Source: Tolypothrix sp. FACHB-123 (GTDB taxonomy: Bacteria > Cyanobacteriota > Cyanobacteriia > Cyanobacteriales > Nostocaceae). Taken from it: a stretch of 64,000 nt of DNA. The position numbers and the translations under genes were made by a program. Within the stretch, counting starts at the first letter, position 1. Every line of letters starts with the position of its first letter. A model generated the notes under the pieces. That model was not told the origin of the DNA and made no database searches. It saw only the letters and a program-made list of their open reading frames with translations. This document shows, in pieces, positions 24,554-35,600 of this stretch. The stretch is taken from contig NZ_JACJRE010000023.1 in the NCBI RefSeq assembly GCF_014697075.1, positions 53,488 to 117,487 on the forward strand, given 5' to 3'.

Positions 24554-25567
24554 TTAATCAATCTCAATTACCACTTTGCCAAAGTGAGCGCCACTTTTGA
24601 GGTAATTGTATGCTGCTTTGACTTCAAAAAAGGGAAATACTCGGTCAATGACTGGCTGTAATTTATTTTCTTGAATGGCGTGATTCATCGCCTCAAACAT
24701 TTTCCGACTGCCAACATAAATACCTTGAACTGTTATGCTTTTGAATAATATGGGCATGGGGTTGATTGCATCTGTTTTACCTGAGAGTACCCCAATTAAA
24801 CTGACTCGTCCTCCTATACGCACTGCTTGTAAAGATTGGGGTAAAGTACCTGTACCACCTACTTCTACTACATGATCTACACCTGTGCGTTGAGTCAGTT
24901 CGTAAACTTTCTTTTCCCAATCTGGCGTTAATTGAGAATTAATCGTTTCATCTGCACCTAAATTCTTGGCTTTGGCTAATTTCTCATCGCTGCTGGAAGT
25001 GATGATGACTTGGGCACCGTATAATTTAGCAAATAACAAAGCAAAGGTAGAGACTCCGCCTGTACCCAGCACTAAGACACTGTTACCTTCAGTAATATTA
25101 CCTTTACTAACTAAAGCGTGCCAAGCTGTCACCCCTGCACAGGGTAAGGTTGCGCCTTGAATATATGAGAGGTGATTGGGTAATAAAACTAAGCCATCTT
25201 GATGTAAAACTACATATTCAGCCAACATCCCATTAATACCACCACCTAAATCAGACTTCATTGCTTCCCTAGTTAAAGCGCCAGCAATCCAGTCTTGAAA
25301 GAAGATACCTGCGACGCGATCGCCTATTTTTACTCTGGTGACACCTTCTCCTACCGCCACAACTTCCCCAGCACCATCAGACATGGGAATTAGGGGATAT
25401 TTTACCCCCGAACCATAAGCACCTTCTGCTACCAGCAGATCGCGGTAATTCAAAGCTACAGCTTTAACTTTCACAAGCACTTGTCCCACACTTGGCTGAG
25501 GTTGGGGGCGATCGCTCAATGTGAGTGCATCAATTCCCGAATTACTTGCAAGTACATAAGCTTTCAT
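24554..25567 (-). CDS. Zinc-independent MDR-family alcohol dehydrogenase / quinone oxidoreductase-like
   Basis: About 337 residues. The start MKAYVLASNSGIDALTL at 25567 has a good ribosome site (AGGAG 9 bases upstream); a longer in-frame start at 25594 lacks one. GroES-like N-terminal domain (NYRDLLVAEGAYG, PMSDGAGEVVAVG, GDRVAGIFFQDW) and Rossmann domain with VLVLGTGGVSTFALLFAKLYGAQVI and LGADETINS. The zinc-binding cysteines and histidines of classical alcohol dehydrogenases are missing, which points to an NAD(P)H-dependent reductase of quinone-oxidoreductase type. Substrate unknown. It is not linked to an obvious pathway. Confidence 0.88.
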   Translation of the reverse strand: MKAYVLASNSGIDALTLSDRPQPQPSVGQVLVKVKAVALNYRDLLVAEGAYGSGVKYPLIPMSDGAGEVVAVGEGVTRVKIGDRVAGIFFQDWIAGALTREAMKSDLGGGINGMLAEYVVLHQDGLVLLPNHLSYIQGATLPCAGVTAWHALVSKGNITEGNSVLVLGTGGVSTFALLFAKLYGAQVIITSSSDEKLAKAKNLGADETINSQLTPDWEKKVYELTQRTGVDHVVEVGGTGTLPQSLQAVRIGGRVSLIGVLSGKTDAINPMPILFKSITVQGIYVGSRKMFEAMNHAIQENKLQPVIDRVFPFFEVKAAYNYLKSGAHFGKVVIEID

Positions 25568-25690
25568 TAAATTACTCCTGGGTAAAAAATACAAGAAAAA
25601 TATAATTTGGCTAATTTTACGTAATTAACAAAAATCCGCTTGTAGGTTCACATCATGAATTAAGTAAAGCCTAAAACTAGAATTTCCACT

Positions 25691-27955
25691 ATGAGTATTT
25701 CTTATTCACATTTCACAGTTCCGTCAATCTCACTTGCACTATTATTAAGTACTGTCAGCATTCCCTTTTCATCCAGGATATTAGATCGGCTAAAACAGCG
25801 CCGCGAGCAGCAACAGCAAAAATTACTGGAACAAATTACTATTCTTGATTCCTCTCTAGAACAAGATACTTCTAGCAGTCAGACAGAGAAATTTATTGAG
25901 CAACTGCACCAAATTCTACACAGTTCTCGCAAAATTGCCAATCCAGAATTTAGGTTAACTGTACTTAATACTATTATCAATACTTACGACACAACAGATT
26001 GGCTGTTGGGTAAAGTAATTAACAGAGTCAAACCGCAGCAGAAAAAGTCAGCGACAAAGCTATTAATGTTAGCGGTACACCTCGCCCAAATGTTGGGACA
26101 TCCTTATTTAGTAGAGAAGACGATCATTTTCACCAAGCTTGCTAATTATTGGCAAAGAATTGGTGAACAAAAATCAGCTTTGCAACTCCTAGCCGCCGGA
26201 TTAAAAATCATTGAGATGATTCCAGGCGCAGAAGCTCAAGCTAGATTACTAGTGCCCATAGCTCAAGAATATCTCAATCTCCAGCAAACTGCACAAGCCG
26301 AAGAAATATTAACCAAATCGCTTCAAATTGCGCAACAAATTAATTCTCCAGATGAAGCGGCTCAAAGTATCCCCCTAGAAGCCATTGCGCTTACCTACAT
26401 TCGCCTGGGTAAAACTGAGATAGCTTTAGAAATTGCCCAATCAATTTCTTATCTTTATTATCGAGCAAATGTAATTTCTGAAGTAGTACGTCATTTGGTA
26501 AATATAAATCAATTACCAGCAGCGATAGAACTGGCACAAAAGATAGAAATCGTGGAAATGAAGGGACAAAGACTTCTAGAAATTGCTGTTATTTATGCCA
26601 ATGAAAAAGAAGCAGAATTAGCCTCTCAAGTATTTAACATCGGATTAGCAGCATTTAGTCCCGAACAAGAACCTGCTAAAGGAAATTTCATTCAATCTTA
26701 TGCTAAAGCTGGGCAGTTAGATGCAGCTTATGTAGCAGCATCCCAGCTACAAAATCCAGAAGTCTTAGCAGTTACTTTGGGCATATTAGCCATTGAATAT
26801 AATATCTCTGGCAAGATAGAAGTCGTTGAGGAAATTGTTGCTCAAATTATCTCGCTGATTCAAACTACACAAGCTGTCGAGCCAATGGGAAGCTTGTCTA
26901 GTATCATAGGCAATGCGATGGCTGCTAAACAATATAAATTAGCATTCGACCTATTGCTGAGTGTTAAACATCCTAATTTTCTAGATAAATCTGCTTGGAT
27001 TGTCATAGTAGGTGAAGCAGCAATTCAAGCAGGAGAAATAGAACTGACATTACAACTCGCGCAAAGTTTAGAACCCAGCTATGTTGAAGCGCGTAACCTG
27101 TTATTGCAGAAAATAGCCTTAGTGTATGCCCAAACTCAGCAAATGGAAAGGGCACTAGCTTTAGTAGAGCAAATAGATAATTCTGGTAGCTTACCCTATC
27201 AGATAGAGACTTTAGCCTTAATTGCAACTGTGAATGGTAAAACTGAGTCAAGCGATCGCCTCTTGACTCAAGCGATCGCCAATGCTAAAAAATTAGAATT
27301 AAAATCTCAGGCTTTAGCCTTGACGATTGTGGCGCGAGAACTATTGAAGATTGCTAATCAACAGCTAGCCGATGAACTTTTAACAGCAGCTATACAGTTA
27401 GCTACCAGCGAACCAGATGCAGCTATACGGGAATCTCTGCTGTTAAAAATGGAAGAATTATTAATGACAGCCCAACAATATCTTGCAGCTTTACAAGTTC
27501 TGCAAGCCAACCCCACAGACTACCAAGAGTCTAAATTAACTTCACTGGTTTATTTACTAGTAGAAAATGGCAATGAACAAATTGATGTAGTTAGCATTTA
27601 CCAACAAATCAAAAATCCCGAAACTAGAACCAGCGGCTTAATTAGTATTGCAGAAAGTTACATCCGCCAGCAAAAACATCGTTTAGCCTCAGAACTTCTC
27701 GACTTAGCCTTTGCAGCCGCTAAAACCATCCCCGGCGAAGAATCCCGCGTTTGGACTTTTGGCGCAGATCCTAATGGTTTCCCCACTAGCATTATTGAAG
27801 ATGAATATGACAGAGGTAGTTCCTTAGAAAAAATTGCTCTGTTAAAAGCGCAAATTGGCTACTATCAACAAGCTGTACATATTGCGCAAGTACTGGAAGA
27901 TCAAACAACCCGCGATAGATTATTGACAAAGCTGGCAGAATATAAAAAAGGATGA
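25691..27955 (+). CDS. Large alpha-helical repeat protein with N-terminal membrane anchor
   Basis: 754 residues. One hydrophobic stretch near the N-terminus (about 10-27, VPSISLALLLSTVSIPF) is followed by a basic, Gln-rich segment. The rest consists of degenerate helix-turn-helix repeats of about 35-40 residues (TPR-like, for example ALQLLAAGLKIIEMIPGAEA, ALEIAQSISYLYYRANVISEV, ALALVEQIDNSGSLPYQIET). It has no catalytic motif. It probably acts as a protein-protein interaction scaffold at a membrane. It converges with secA. Confidence 0.7.
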   Translation: MSISYSHFTVPSISLALLLSTVSIPFSSRILDRLKQRREQQQQKLLEQITILDSSLEQDTSSSQTEKFIEQLHQILHSSRKIANPEFRLTVLNTIINTYDTTDWLLGKVINRVKPQQKKSATKLLMLAVHLAQMLGHPYLVEKTIIFTKLANYWQRIGEQKSALQLLAAGLKIIEMIPGAEAQARLLVPIAQEYLNLQQTAQAEEILTKSLQIAQQINSPDEAAQSIPLEAIALTYIRLGKTEIALEIAQSISYLYYRANVISEVVRHLVNINQLPAAIELAQKIEIVEMKGQRLLEIAVIYANEKEAELASQVFNIGLAAFSPEQEPAKGNFIQSYAKAGQLDAAYVAASQLQNPEVLAVTLGILAIEYNISGKIEVVEEIVAQIISLIQTTQAVEPMGSLSSIIGNAMAAKQYKLAFDLLLSVKHPNFLDKSAWIVIVGEAAIQAGEIELTLQLAQSLEPSYVEARNLLLQKIALVYAQTQQMERALALVEQIDNSGSLPYQIETLALIATVNGKTESSDRLLTQAIANAKKLELKSQALALTIVARELLKIANQQLADELLTAAIQLATSEPDAAIRESLLLKMEELLMTAQQYLAALQVLQANPTDYQESKLTSLVYLLVENGNEQIDVVSIYQQIKNPETRTSGLISIAESYIRQQKHRLASELLDLAFAAAKTIPGEESRVWTFGADPNGFPTSIIEDEYDRGSSLEKIALLKAQIGYYQQAVHIAQVLEDQTTRDRLLTKLAEYKKG

Positions 27956-28012
27956 TTGCAGCAGATTCAGTATTACTGATTGAATTGAGGTGTTTGCTTT
28001 AAAAGTAAAAAT

Positions 28013-28049
28013 CAGTCAAGAAGTCTAAATTTTTCTGACCTCTTGACTG
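28013..28049 (-). terminator. Terminator between helical-repeat gene and secA
   Basis: A 9-bp stem CAGTCAAGA (28013-28021) and TCTTGACTG (28041-28049). On the minus strand it is followed by ATTTTTACTTTT, so it best serves secA. It may also stop transcription of the convergent upstream gene. Confidence 0.7.
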
Positions 28050-28098
28050 CTATTTCTGTAATATTCAGTTATTTAACTAGCTGAAATAATCAGCAGTT

Positions 28099-30891
28099 TT
28101 ATACCATCTCCGAGGAAGTCTGCACCATCGGCTGCGGCTGCGGCTGGAACATGAACAAGGAGTAAACTACATCTCGGCGGATGTTGACCATCATATCCAA
28201 GAAGAGTTCATAACCTTCGCTCTTGTATTCAATTAACGGATCTTTTTGACCGTAACCGCGCAAACCTACAGATTCGCGCAGTGCATCCATTTGTTGCAGG
28301 TGTTCGCGCCACAGGGTATCAATCCTTTGCAAGATAAAGAAGCGTTCGGCTTGGCGCATTAATCCTGGCTGAATTTGGTCAATTTGCGCTTCTTTCATGT
28401 CGTAGGCAATTCTTACCTGTTCGTGGAGAAAAGCTTTAATTTCCGCGATCGCCATATCTTCTAATTGACTTGGTTGTAAGTCAGCTAGCAGATAGACAAA
28501 TTCTTTGACTTTTTCCACCAATTTATCCAATTCCCACTCTTCTGAGGGTAAATCGGGGTTGATGTAGTAAGTAACGATGTCATCCATCGTTTTTTCGGCG
28601 TAGGTAATTACCTGTTCTTTTAAATCTTGTCCTTCTAATACTCGGCGACGTTCGGCGTAGATGGCGCGGCGTTGATTGTTCATTACCTCGTCGTACTCAA
28701 ACACCTGTTTACGGATGTCGTAGTAGTAGGTTTCAACTTTTTTCTGTGCGCCTTCCAAACTGCGGGTTAACATACCCGATTCAATGGGCATGTCTTCCTC
28801 AACGTTGAAGGCGTTCATTAAACCAGCAACGCGATCGCCTCCGAAGATCCGCAGTAAGTTATCTTCTAAACTGAGGAAGAATCTGGTGGAACCGGGGTCA
28901 CCTTGTCTTCCCGCCCGTCCGCGCAATTGGTTGTCAATCCGGCGGGATTCGTGGCGTTCTGTACCAATTACGTGCAATCCGCCTAATTCTACCACTTCGT
29001 CATGTTCGCGGTGGGTGAATTGTTCGTATTCTTCCTTAATTCGGTTGTAAGCCGCTCGCAATTTTTGAATTACTGGGTCGTCAATGGGAGCTTTTTCGGC
29101 GGCAACAGCGACTTTTTCTTCGGCTTCTAATTCTGGTAAACTGCGATCGCCATATTCCCGCACCGCCAAATCTACAGCTTCTTTTAATTGCTGTTCTGCT
29201 TCTTTCGATAACTGGGTGGGGAAAATTTCTGGCGAAGCTTTCCAAGTCTTAACTTTTTTCCCAGGGACAAAGCCTTGTCCGCCACCGCTTCCTGTAGGTA
29301 AGCCAGCAGCCCTTTGAATACCAAAGGTGTCTTCATCTTCTGGCTGGACAATCCGGGGCATAAAATATTCCCGCAGTTTTAGCCGCGCCATATATTCGGA
29401 GTTACCACCCAGGATGATATCAGTACCTCTACCAGCCATGTTTGTGGCGATAGTTACTGCTCCTCTACGTCCTGCCTGAGCGACAATTTCCGCTTCCCGT
29501 TCTACGTTTTCCGGGCGTGCATTCAGTAACTCGTGGGGAACTTCCATCTGCTTGAGCAGTTGGCTGAGATACTCAGATTTTTCGACGCTGGTAGTACCGA
29601 CTAACACAGGCCTGCCGAGTTCGTGCATTTCGCCACATTCCCGCGCGATCGCTTGCCATTTACCTGGTTCTGTTTTAAACACCATATCAGACAAGTCTTG
29701 GCGCTTTCTGATCCGGTTTGTGGGAATGATTGTGACTTCTAGCTTGTAAATTTTTTCAAATTCGGCTTCTTCTGTCTTGGCTGTTCCCGTCATTCCCCCC
29801 AGTTTGGGATAAAGCAAGAACAGGTTTTGATAGGTAATTGTCGCTAGAGTTTGGGTTTCCGGCTGAATTTCTACATGTTCTTTCGCTTCAATGGCTTGGT
29901 GCAATCCATCACTCCAGCGTCTTCCGGGAAGCACCCGTCCGGTAAATTCATCAACAATTACTACTTCGCCGTTACGGACAATATAGTTCACATCCTTGAG
30001 GAACAGTTCCTTCGCTTTAATCGCATTAAAGACAAAATGCGCCCAAGGATCTTCCGGATCAAATAAATCTGTCACACCCAACAGGTTTTCTGCTTCCGCA
30101 AAGCCTTCATCGGTTAACAGCACGTTCCGCGCTTTTTCATCAACCTCATAATGCTCATCTTTTTTGAGAGTGAAGGCGATTTCGGCTGCTTGCAAATATT
30201 TTTCCGTTGGTCTTTCTACCTGACCAGAAATAATCAGTGGTGTCCGCGCCTCATCAACTAAAATTGAATCTACCTCGTCGATGACGCAGTAATTAAAGGG
30301 GCGTTGTACCACATCTGCCATTGATGTAGCCATGTTATCCCGCAGGTAGTCAAAACCGACTTCACTATTGGTGACATAAGTAATATCACACTCATAGTTT
30401 TTCTGGCGTTCGCTGGGTATCATGTTCGACTGAATCAAGCCTACACTCAATCCCAGAAAGCGATGCACCTGACCCATCCATTCTGCGTCCCGACGTGCCA
30501 GGTAATCGTTTACGGTAATAACATGTACACCTTTACCAGTTAGGGCATTTAAATAACTTGGCAAAGTTGCCACCAGGGTTTTACCTTCCCCGGTTTTCAT
30601 TTCCGCAATTTGCCCAGTGTGGAGAATAATACCGCCTAACATCTGAACATCAAAGTGCCGCAGGCCTAAGACTCGCCTTCCTGCTTCCCGAACCACCGCA
30701 AAAGCTTCCGGCAGAATATCATCTAAGGTTTCACCTTTGGCAAGCCGTTGTCTAAACTCGCCTGTTTTCCCTTTCAACTCATCATCGGAAAGTGCTTTAA
30801 TGTCTTCCTCTAAGAGGTTAATTTCCGTAATGTAAGGTTGGTATTTCTTAAGTTTACGAGCGTTGGGATCGCCCAACAAGTTTTTTAGCAT
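28099..30891 (-). CDS. secA: Preprotein translocase ATPase SecA
   Basis: A 930-residue motor that drives Sec-dependent export across the plasma and thylakoid membranes through SecYEG. Walker A is at about 98-105 (EMKTGEGKT), Walker B and DEVD in [20 protein letters not shown], the preprotein cross-linking domain follows, then the second motor domain with [10 protein letters not shown] and [21 protein letters not shown] cyanobacteria-typical insertion lies around 520-620. The C-terminus ([17 protein letters not shown]) lacks the zinc-binding SecB-interaction tail, consistent with cyanobacteria having no SecB. Confidence 0.98.
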   Translation of the reverse strand: MLKNLLGDPNARKLKKYQPYITEINLLEEDIKALSDDELKGKTGEFRQRLAKGETLDDILPEAFAVVREAGRRVLGLRHFDVQMLGGIILHTGQIAEMKTGEGKTLVATLPSYLNALTGKGVHVITVNDYLARRDAEWMGQVHRFLGLSVGLIQSNMIPSERQKNYECDITYVTNSEVGFDYLRDNMATSMADVVQRPFNYCVIDEVDSILVDEARTPLIISGQVERPTEKYLQAAEIAFTLKKDEHYEVDEKARNVLLTDEGFAEAENLLGVTDLFDPEDPWAHFVFNAIKAKELFLKDVNYIVRNGEVVIVDEFTGRVLPGRRWSDGLHQAIEAKEHVEIQPETQTLATITYQNLFLLYPKLGGMTGTAKTEEAEFEKIYKLEVTIIPTNRIRKRQDLSDMVFKTEPGKWQAIARECGEMHELGRPVLVGTTSVEKSEYLSQLLKQMEVPHELLNARPENVEREAEIVAQAGRRGAVTIATNMAGRGTDIILGGNSEYMARLKLREYFMPRIVQPEDEDTFGIQRAAGLPTGSGGGQGFVPGKKVKTWKASPEIFPTQLSKEAEQQLKEAVDLAVREYGDRSLPELEAEEKVAVAAEKAPIDDPVIQKLRAAYNRIKEEYEQFTHREHDEVVELGGLHVIGTERHESRRIDNQLRGRAGRQGDPGSTRFFLSLEDNLLRIFGGDRVAGLMNAFNVEEDMPIESGMLTRSLEGAQKKVETYYYDIRKQVFEYDEVMNNQRRAIYAERRRVLEGQDLKEQVITYAEKTMDDIVTYYINPDLPSEEWELDKLVEKVKEFVYLLADLQPSQLEDMAIAEIKAFLHEQVRIAYDMKEAQIDQIQPGLMRQAERFFILQRIDTLWREHLQQMDALRESVGLRGYGQKDPLIEYKSEGYELFLDMMVNIRRDVVYSLFMFQPQPQPMVQTSSEMV

Positions 30892-31211
30892 GGCAGGTTA
30901 TGGCACTAAATAAAGGAGGATGGGAATTAAAGTTTTGGCATAGATTATAAGAATTTAACCCAACCCAGCCCTGTTGGTTGTTGATGGGTATAAAATGAGA
31001 ATTAACTCACAAACAGCAAAAAGGCTGGCCAACCAGTTTACTAAATGATTGGTTTTATTTTCATATCTTATATTTGAACTTTATTAATAGTATCATTTCA
31101 CCCCCTGCTGGGGCAGAGAACGCCCACCATGCTCAAGTAGCGATTTCACCCATTGGGGCATGGGGCATTGGGTATTGGGCATTGATTATATCTGTGTGTC
31201 CTTCCGTCTTC
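30892..31211. other. Spacer upstream of secA
   Basis: Contains the secA promoter region and, at about 31146-31185, a GGGGCATTGGGTATT STRR. No gene recognised. Confidence 0.5.
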
Positions 31212-31580
31212 TTAGCTTTGCTCGCTAGAGAAATCAGCTACAATAGAGCGAATTTCATTGGCGTCAATATCTTCTCGGTCAGATTTAGCATAAATTGTTA
31301 AGAGCAAAATACTTGTAGGTGACTCAACTTGATAAATGAGACGGTATCCCGCACTTTTACCTTTTTGAATATTGCTGTTGCGGATTCTCACCTTGTAAAC
31401 AACATACTGCTCGCCTAAACCGCTAATCCTGTCGCCTAAAATATTTCCTTGTTGTAGTTCTTCGATAATCGGTTGAACATCAGAACGAATATTGCGAAAT
31501 CTTTTATAAAGGTCTCGCAAGTTTTGTTTATATTCAGGAGTTAAATCGATGAAGACCAATGGATGTTCATTCGGCATCAA
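31212..31580 (-). CDS. RelE/ParE-superfamily toxin of a type II toxin-antitoxin pair
   Basis: A 122-residue basic protein with RelE-fold features: LTPEYKQNLRDLYKRFRNI near the start, VYKVRIRNSNIQKGKSAGYRLIYQVE and LLLTIYAKSDREDIDANEI. Such toxins usually cleave mRNA at the ribosome. The gene overlaps the upstream antitoxin gene by 14 bp on the same strand, the usual toxin-antitoxin arrangement with the antitoxin first. Confidence 0.85.
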   Translation of the reverse strand: MMPNEHPLVFIDLTPEYKQNLRDLYKRFRNIRSDVQPIIEELQQGNILGDRISGLGEQYVVYKVRIRNSNIQKGKSAGYRLIYQVESPTSILLLTIYAKSDREDIDANEIRSIVADFSSEQS

Positions 31581-31824
31581 TTCCCTCCCACATTTCCGAT
31601 AGTGGAATGCGTTGTCCTGCTTTTGCTTGTTGTAAGGCTCTCCTCAAGCTGGCTTTAATTTCCTCAACAGGTATATCGTCAGGATCTAACTCTTCTGCTT
31701 CTGCTGGTTCTGGAACTAGTACAATCACCCTGACTTGATGGGGGTAAGTTGTTCCCTGAATTGGCTGATCTAAAATGAGGTTTCCCTGAGCGTCAATTTT
31801 TCCAGTTACTTCAATCGCTTTCAT
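31567..31824 (-). CDS. Antitoxin partner of RelE-like toxin
   Basis: An 85-residue acidic protein (MKAIEVTGKIDAQGNLILDQ..., EAEELDPDDIPVEEIKASLRRAL). Its N-terminal beta segment resembles AbrB/RelN-type antitoxins of cyanobacteria. The acidic C-terminal helix probably wraps the toxin. It overlaps the toxin start by 14 bp and likely autoregulates the operon. Confidence 0.8.
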   Translation of the reverse strand: MKAIEVTGKIDAQGNLILDQPIQGTTYPHQVRVIVLVPEPAEAEELDPDDIPVEEIKASLRRALQQAKAGQRIPLSEMWEGIDAE

Positions 31825-31920
31825 CTGCTATCTACTTGATTTTGTTGCAGATCCTAACACTCATTGGGCATGGGGCATGGGGCATTAGGCATTAGTCCCC
31901 CTTGTCCCCTTTCCAAATCC

Positions 31921-32514
31921 TTACGGCGAATTCTCCATCTCCGGACTCAGGCGACGGAAATTATAGTCAGTGGCGCTGGGGTGACAGCTTACACAGCTAT
32001 TAATTTGCACTGGCTGGGGTAATTTGACTTTGGGATGTAGGGCTTTAAAATAACGAGAATCTTTGACGCGATAAGGTGTTTCTTCGTCTTTACGTTGAGC
32101 ACGAGAGAAGAATTGCAGATACCTCCATACTAGAATGCGCGGTGGATCGATTAAAGGCTGTAGCTGTGCGCCGTAGTGCTGGGAGTCTTCTAAAAGATTT
32201 TTCCAGGTTTGGCTAGGTAAAACGGCTGGCGGTAGGGCTATGTGACAAGTTGCGCAGTTTTCTATATATAATTCTTGCCCCAGTTTATATTGTGCGGGTA
32301 CTACGTCAACAGTGCCAATTTCTGTGTTGGGGGTAGCGCCTTGGACGTTGCTAGCTAGGGATAACAGCCAACCCATTGCGAGACTCCATGCCAATACTAC
32401 CAAAAGTAAACCTAAGGGTTGACGTTTTAATTTGTTGCTTTGGCGTAGGCGTAGCCAGCCGTAGGCATCGCGTTTTCCTTTATTACCCAATCTCCGCTTG
32501 ACAAAATTTGACAT
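31921..32514 (-). CDS. Membrane-anchored dihaem cytochrome c
   Basis: A 197-residue c-type cytochrome with two haem motifs, CATCH and CVSCH, and a single N-terminal membrane segment (about 34-56, LGLLLVVLAWSLAMGWLLSL) acting as an uncleaved or signal anchor. The spacing and the HPKVKLPQPVQINSCVSCHPSA end fit the dihaem cytochrome family. Residues 15-30 (KRDAYGWLRLRQSNKLK) are encoded by a dispersed cyanobacterial repeat that seems to have inserted into the 5' coding region without breaking the frame. The redox partner is unknown. Confidence 0.85.
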   Translation of the reverse strand: MSNFVKRRLGNKGKRDAYGWLRLRQSNKLKRQPLGLLLVVLAWSLAMGWLLSLASNVQGATPNTEIGTVDVVPAQYKLGQELYIENCATCHIALPPAVLPSQTWKNLLEDSQHYGAQLQPLIDPPRILVWRYLQFFSRAQRKDEETPYRVKDSRYFKALHPKVKLPQPVQINSCVSCHPSATDYNFRRLSPEMENSP

Positions 32515-32666
32515 TCCTCACATCCCCAAATATTTCCCTATAGCACTGATATCACAGTCTTTGAATCATCACTAGATTCTGGGACGCGGAAAGTTTTGCA
32601 TATGTTCACCCTGTATGGGAGATATAGATGATTGAGCTATTTGATTACTGCTATTTGAGGAATGTT

Positions 32667-35600
32667 ATGTCATACCATTTTCAGTCCCTCACCCTGTTTA
32701 CTTTAATATTTTCTTTAACTTGTCCCGTCGCATCAGCAGCAAGTAACCGTCTAGCGCTCAAGGATACTTTAGCCCAAAATACAACTTCTCAAACGCATCA
32801 AAACCGTCAAACCCAAGCCGATAAATTATTACAGCAAGGAATTACTCAATTAAAGGCTAATCAGTTTGATGCTGCAATCAAGTCTTTAGAACAAGCATTA
32901 AAAATTTATCAACAAATTAAAAACCGTGGGGGAGAAGGGGAAACACTCAAAAATTTAGGAACTGTTTATGTTAATAAGAAAAATAATCCTCAAGCTATTA
33001 AATTATATCAGCAGAGTTTAGTAATTGCGCAAGAAATTAAAAACAGAAATTTAGAGGCTGAAAATCTGCTGAATTTAGGTACTGTTCATAACAGCATCAA
33101 GCAACCCGATAAAGCATTGGTTTTCTTACAGCAGAGTTTGCTTATCGCCCAAGAGATGAAAAACCGTGAGTTGCAATTTAAGGTTTTACCGCAGTTGATA
33201 GAAGCTTATACAGCTAAAGGTGATAGTAAAAAAGTTGAAGAGTATACACAACAATTATTAACTGACTTTCCCGGATTATCAAAATATTTCGTTGGATTTA
33301 TTTTATTTGGTCAAATATCAGTTAATAATCAGCAAAAAAATTATCCTCAAGCTATTGAAGTAGGTCAACAAGCATTAGAAATATTTCAGGAAACTAAACT
33401 AGAACCAGTCGAATTAGATTTGTTTGTCAGTTTAGTTGGTGAAACCTTTAAAGGGATATCACCAGAATTATTACAGACAATTTTTCAAGTTCTAGTTATG
33501 GGAGAACTGTTAAATTCCTATGAGGCGATCGCAGATTATCCCAAGGTTATTGTTTTAGGACAGCAATTTAGAGAAATTACGCAAAAACTGAAGGATAATG
33601 ACTGGAAATTCATGGCCGAAATTTCCCAGGAAGGTAAAACTAAACAATCACCGGATTACTTCAAGAAAAACTTTCAATTAACTAGTGCATTTTTATTGAG
33701 TAAGGCCTATGACATTTCTGGTGAATATGCAAAATCTTTGACTTTTGCTCAAGAAGCATTACCCATTGCACGGGAACTCAAAAATGCCGAAATGGAAGCA
33801 AATATTTTACTCACTCTCGCGAGTGCTTCTAGTTCCTTAGCCGTATCTGATGCAGAAAATGAAAAAAGTTTAGCTTTCGCGCAACAAGGTTTAAAAATTG
33901 CCAAACAACTGAAAAATCTCCAACTCGAATCTGAAGCTTTAAATCGAATAGCTTACATTTATGACAGCTTGGAAGAGTATCAAAAAAGTATTGAGTTTGC
34001 TTCGGCTAGTTTAGAAATAGCTAAAAAAAGTAAAGAGCCTTCGGCAATTATTCAACCTTTATTTACATTAGCTGTTACTTATATAAATTTAGGAGAATAT
34101 CAAAAATCTAATCAATTGGCACAAGAAGCATTAAGTACAGCACGAAAATTAAAAAATCTCCCAGAATTTGAAGGAATATCTCTGGTGTTTTTGAGTATCA
34201 ACCATTTTATTAAAAGCGACTATCAAAAAACTATTGCTTTTGCTCAAGAAGGTTTAAATCTAATACCAAAAATCAAGATTCCTTACTATAAACAGCAGTT
34301 GTTAATGCTGAATAATCTGTTTATAGGTATAGGACATGGTGGTTTGAATGATAATCAAAAAGCTATTGATTACTTGCAAAAAAGCTTGCAAGTAGTTAGG
34401 GATACTAAAGAAGTCAAAACGGAATCACAGATATTAGTATTTTTAGGGGGATTTTATCGACGGACTAAACAATATCAGCAAGCAATTGATACTTATAATC
34501 AAGCTGCGGCTCTAGCTGATCAAATCAATTCTTCGGGTAGTAGAGCGGTATTATATGCAGGTTTAGCACGCACATATCGAGAATTAAATCAGCCAACTAC
34601 GGCGATAACTTATTATCAAAAAGCAATTAACGATATCGAAAAGGTGCGGGAAAAAAATCGTGGTTTATCACGAGAATTACAATCATCGCTTCTACAAGCA
34701 ATTCAAGATGCTGATAGAACTAGTATTACTGATATATACCGGGAATATGCCAATTTATTGATGTCCCAAGGGCGGAATGTAGAAGCTGGTCAAGTGTTAG
34801 AATTGTTAAAGGTACAAGAATTAAGCGAATTTGCTAATCGCAAACCTAGCACTACTCCTAAGCCAATAGCACAAACTCCCACTGAAGCGAAGATTATTAA
34901 AAATTATGGTAGTTTGATTGCTTTTGGGCAAAAGTTTGATGAATGTCAAAAAACCAATTGTCCAGAAAAAACTAAATTAGCTGATGAACGAGATGCTTTG
35001 ATTTCGGAATTTAATCAGAGGATTCAAAACCTAGAGAAAAATGTCCGCGATCGCCTTGCTAAAGACAGAGGTACTTTAGATGCGCAAGACTTACGCAGTG
35101 TGGGTAAGAAAATTGTCGAATCTCAGGAAAGTACAGTTTTAATTAATGTCTTTGTAGTTGAGGATAAAACTTGGATTTGGTGGGTATCTAAAGGTGGTGT
35201 AGTTAAAAGTGTCGAAGTTCCTGTAAGCGAACCAAAAATTCGGGAGACAGTGAATAAATTCCGCAGATTGTTACAAAATCCTAATTCTAATATCCAAGAA
35301 TTAAAAGCCACAGGAAAACAACTTTACGATTGGTTAATTAAACCAGTAGAACCAGAATTAAAAGCCAATAAAATTCAAAATCTGGTATTTTCGTTGGATC
35401 GGGCTGCACGTTATATTCCCATAGGCGCTTTATTTGATGGTCAACAATACCTGATTGAAAACTATAATATTTCTACAGTGTTATCTGCGGGGTTAACAGA
35501 TACCGAATCCCGTCTACCTTCAGGAAAAGCAAATACTAAAGTTTTGGGCTTAGGTTTATCTAACGCTGTACCAGGGTTTAATCCTTTACCTAATGTCCCC

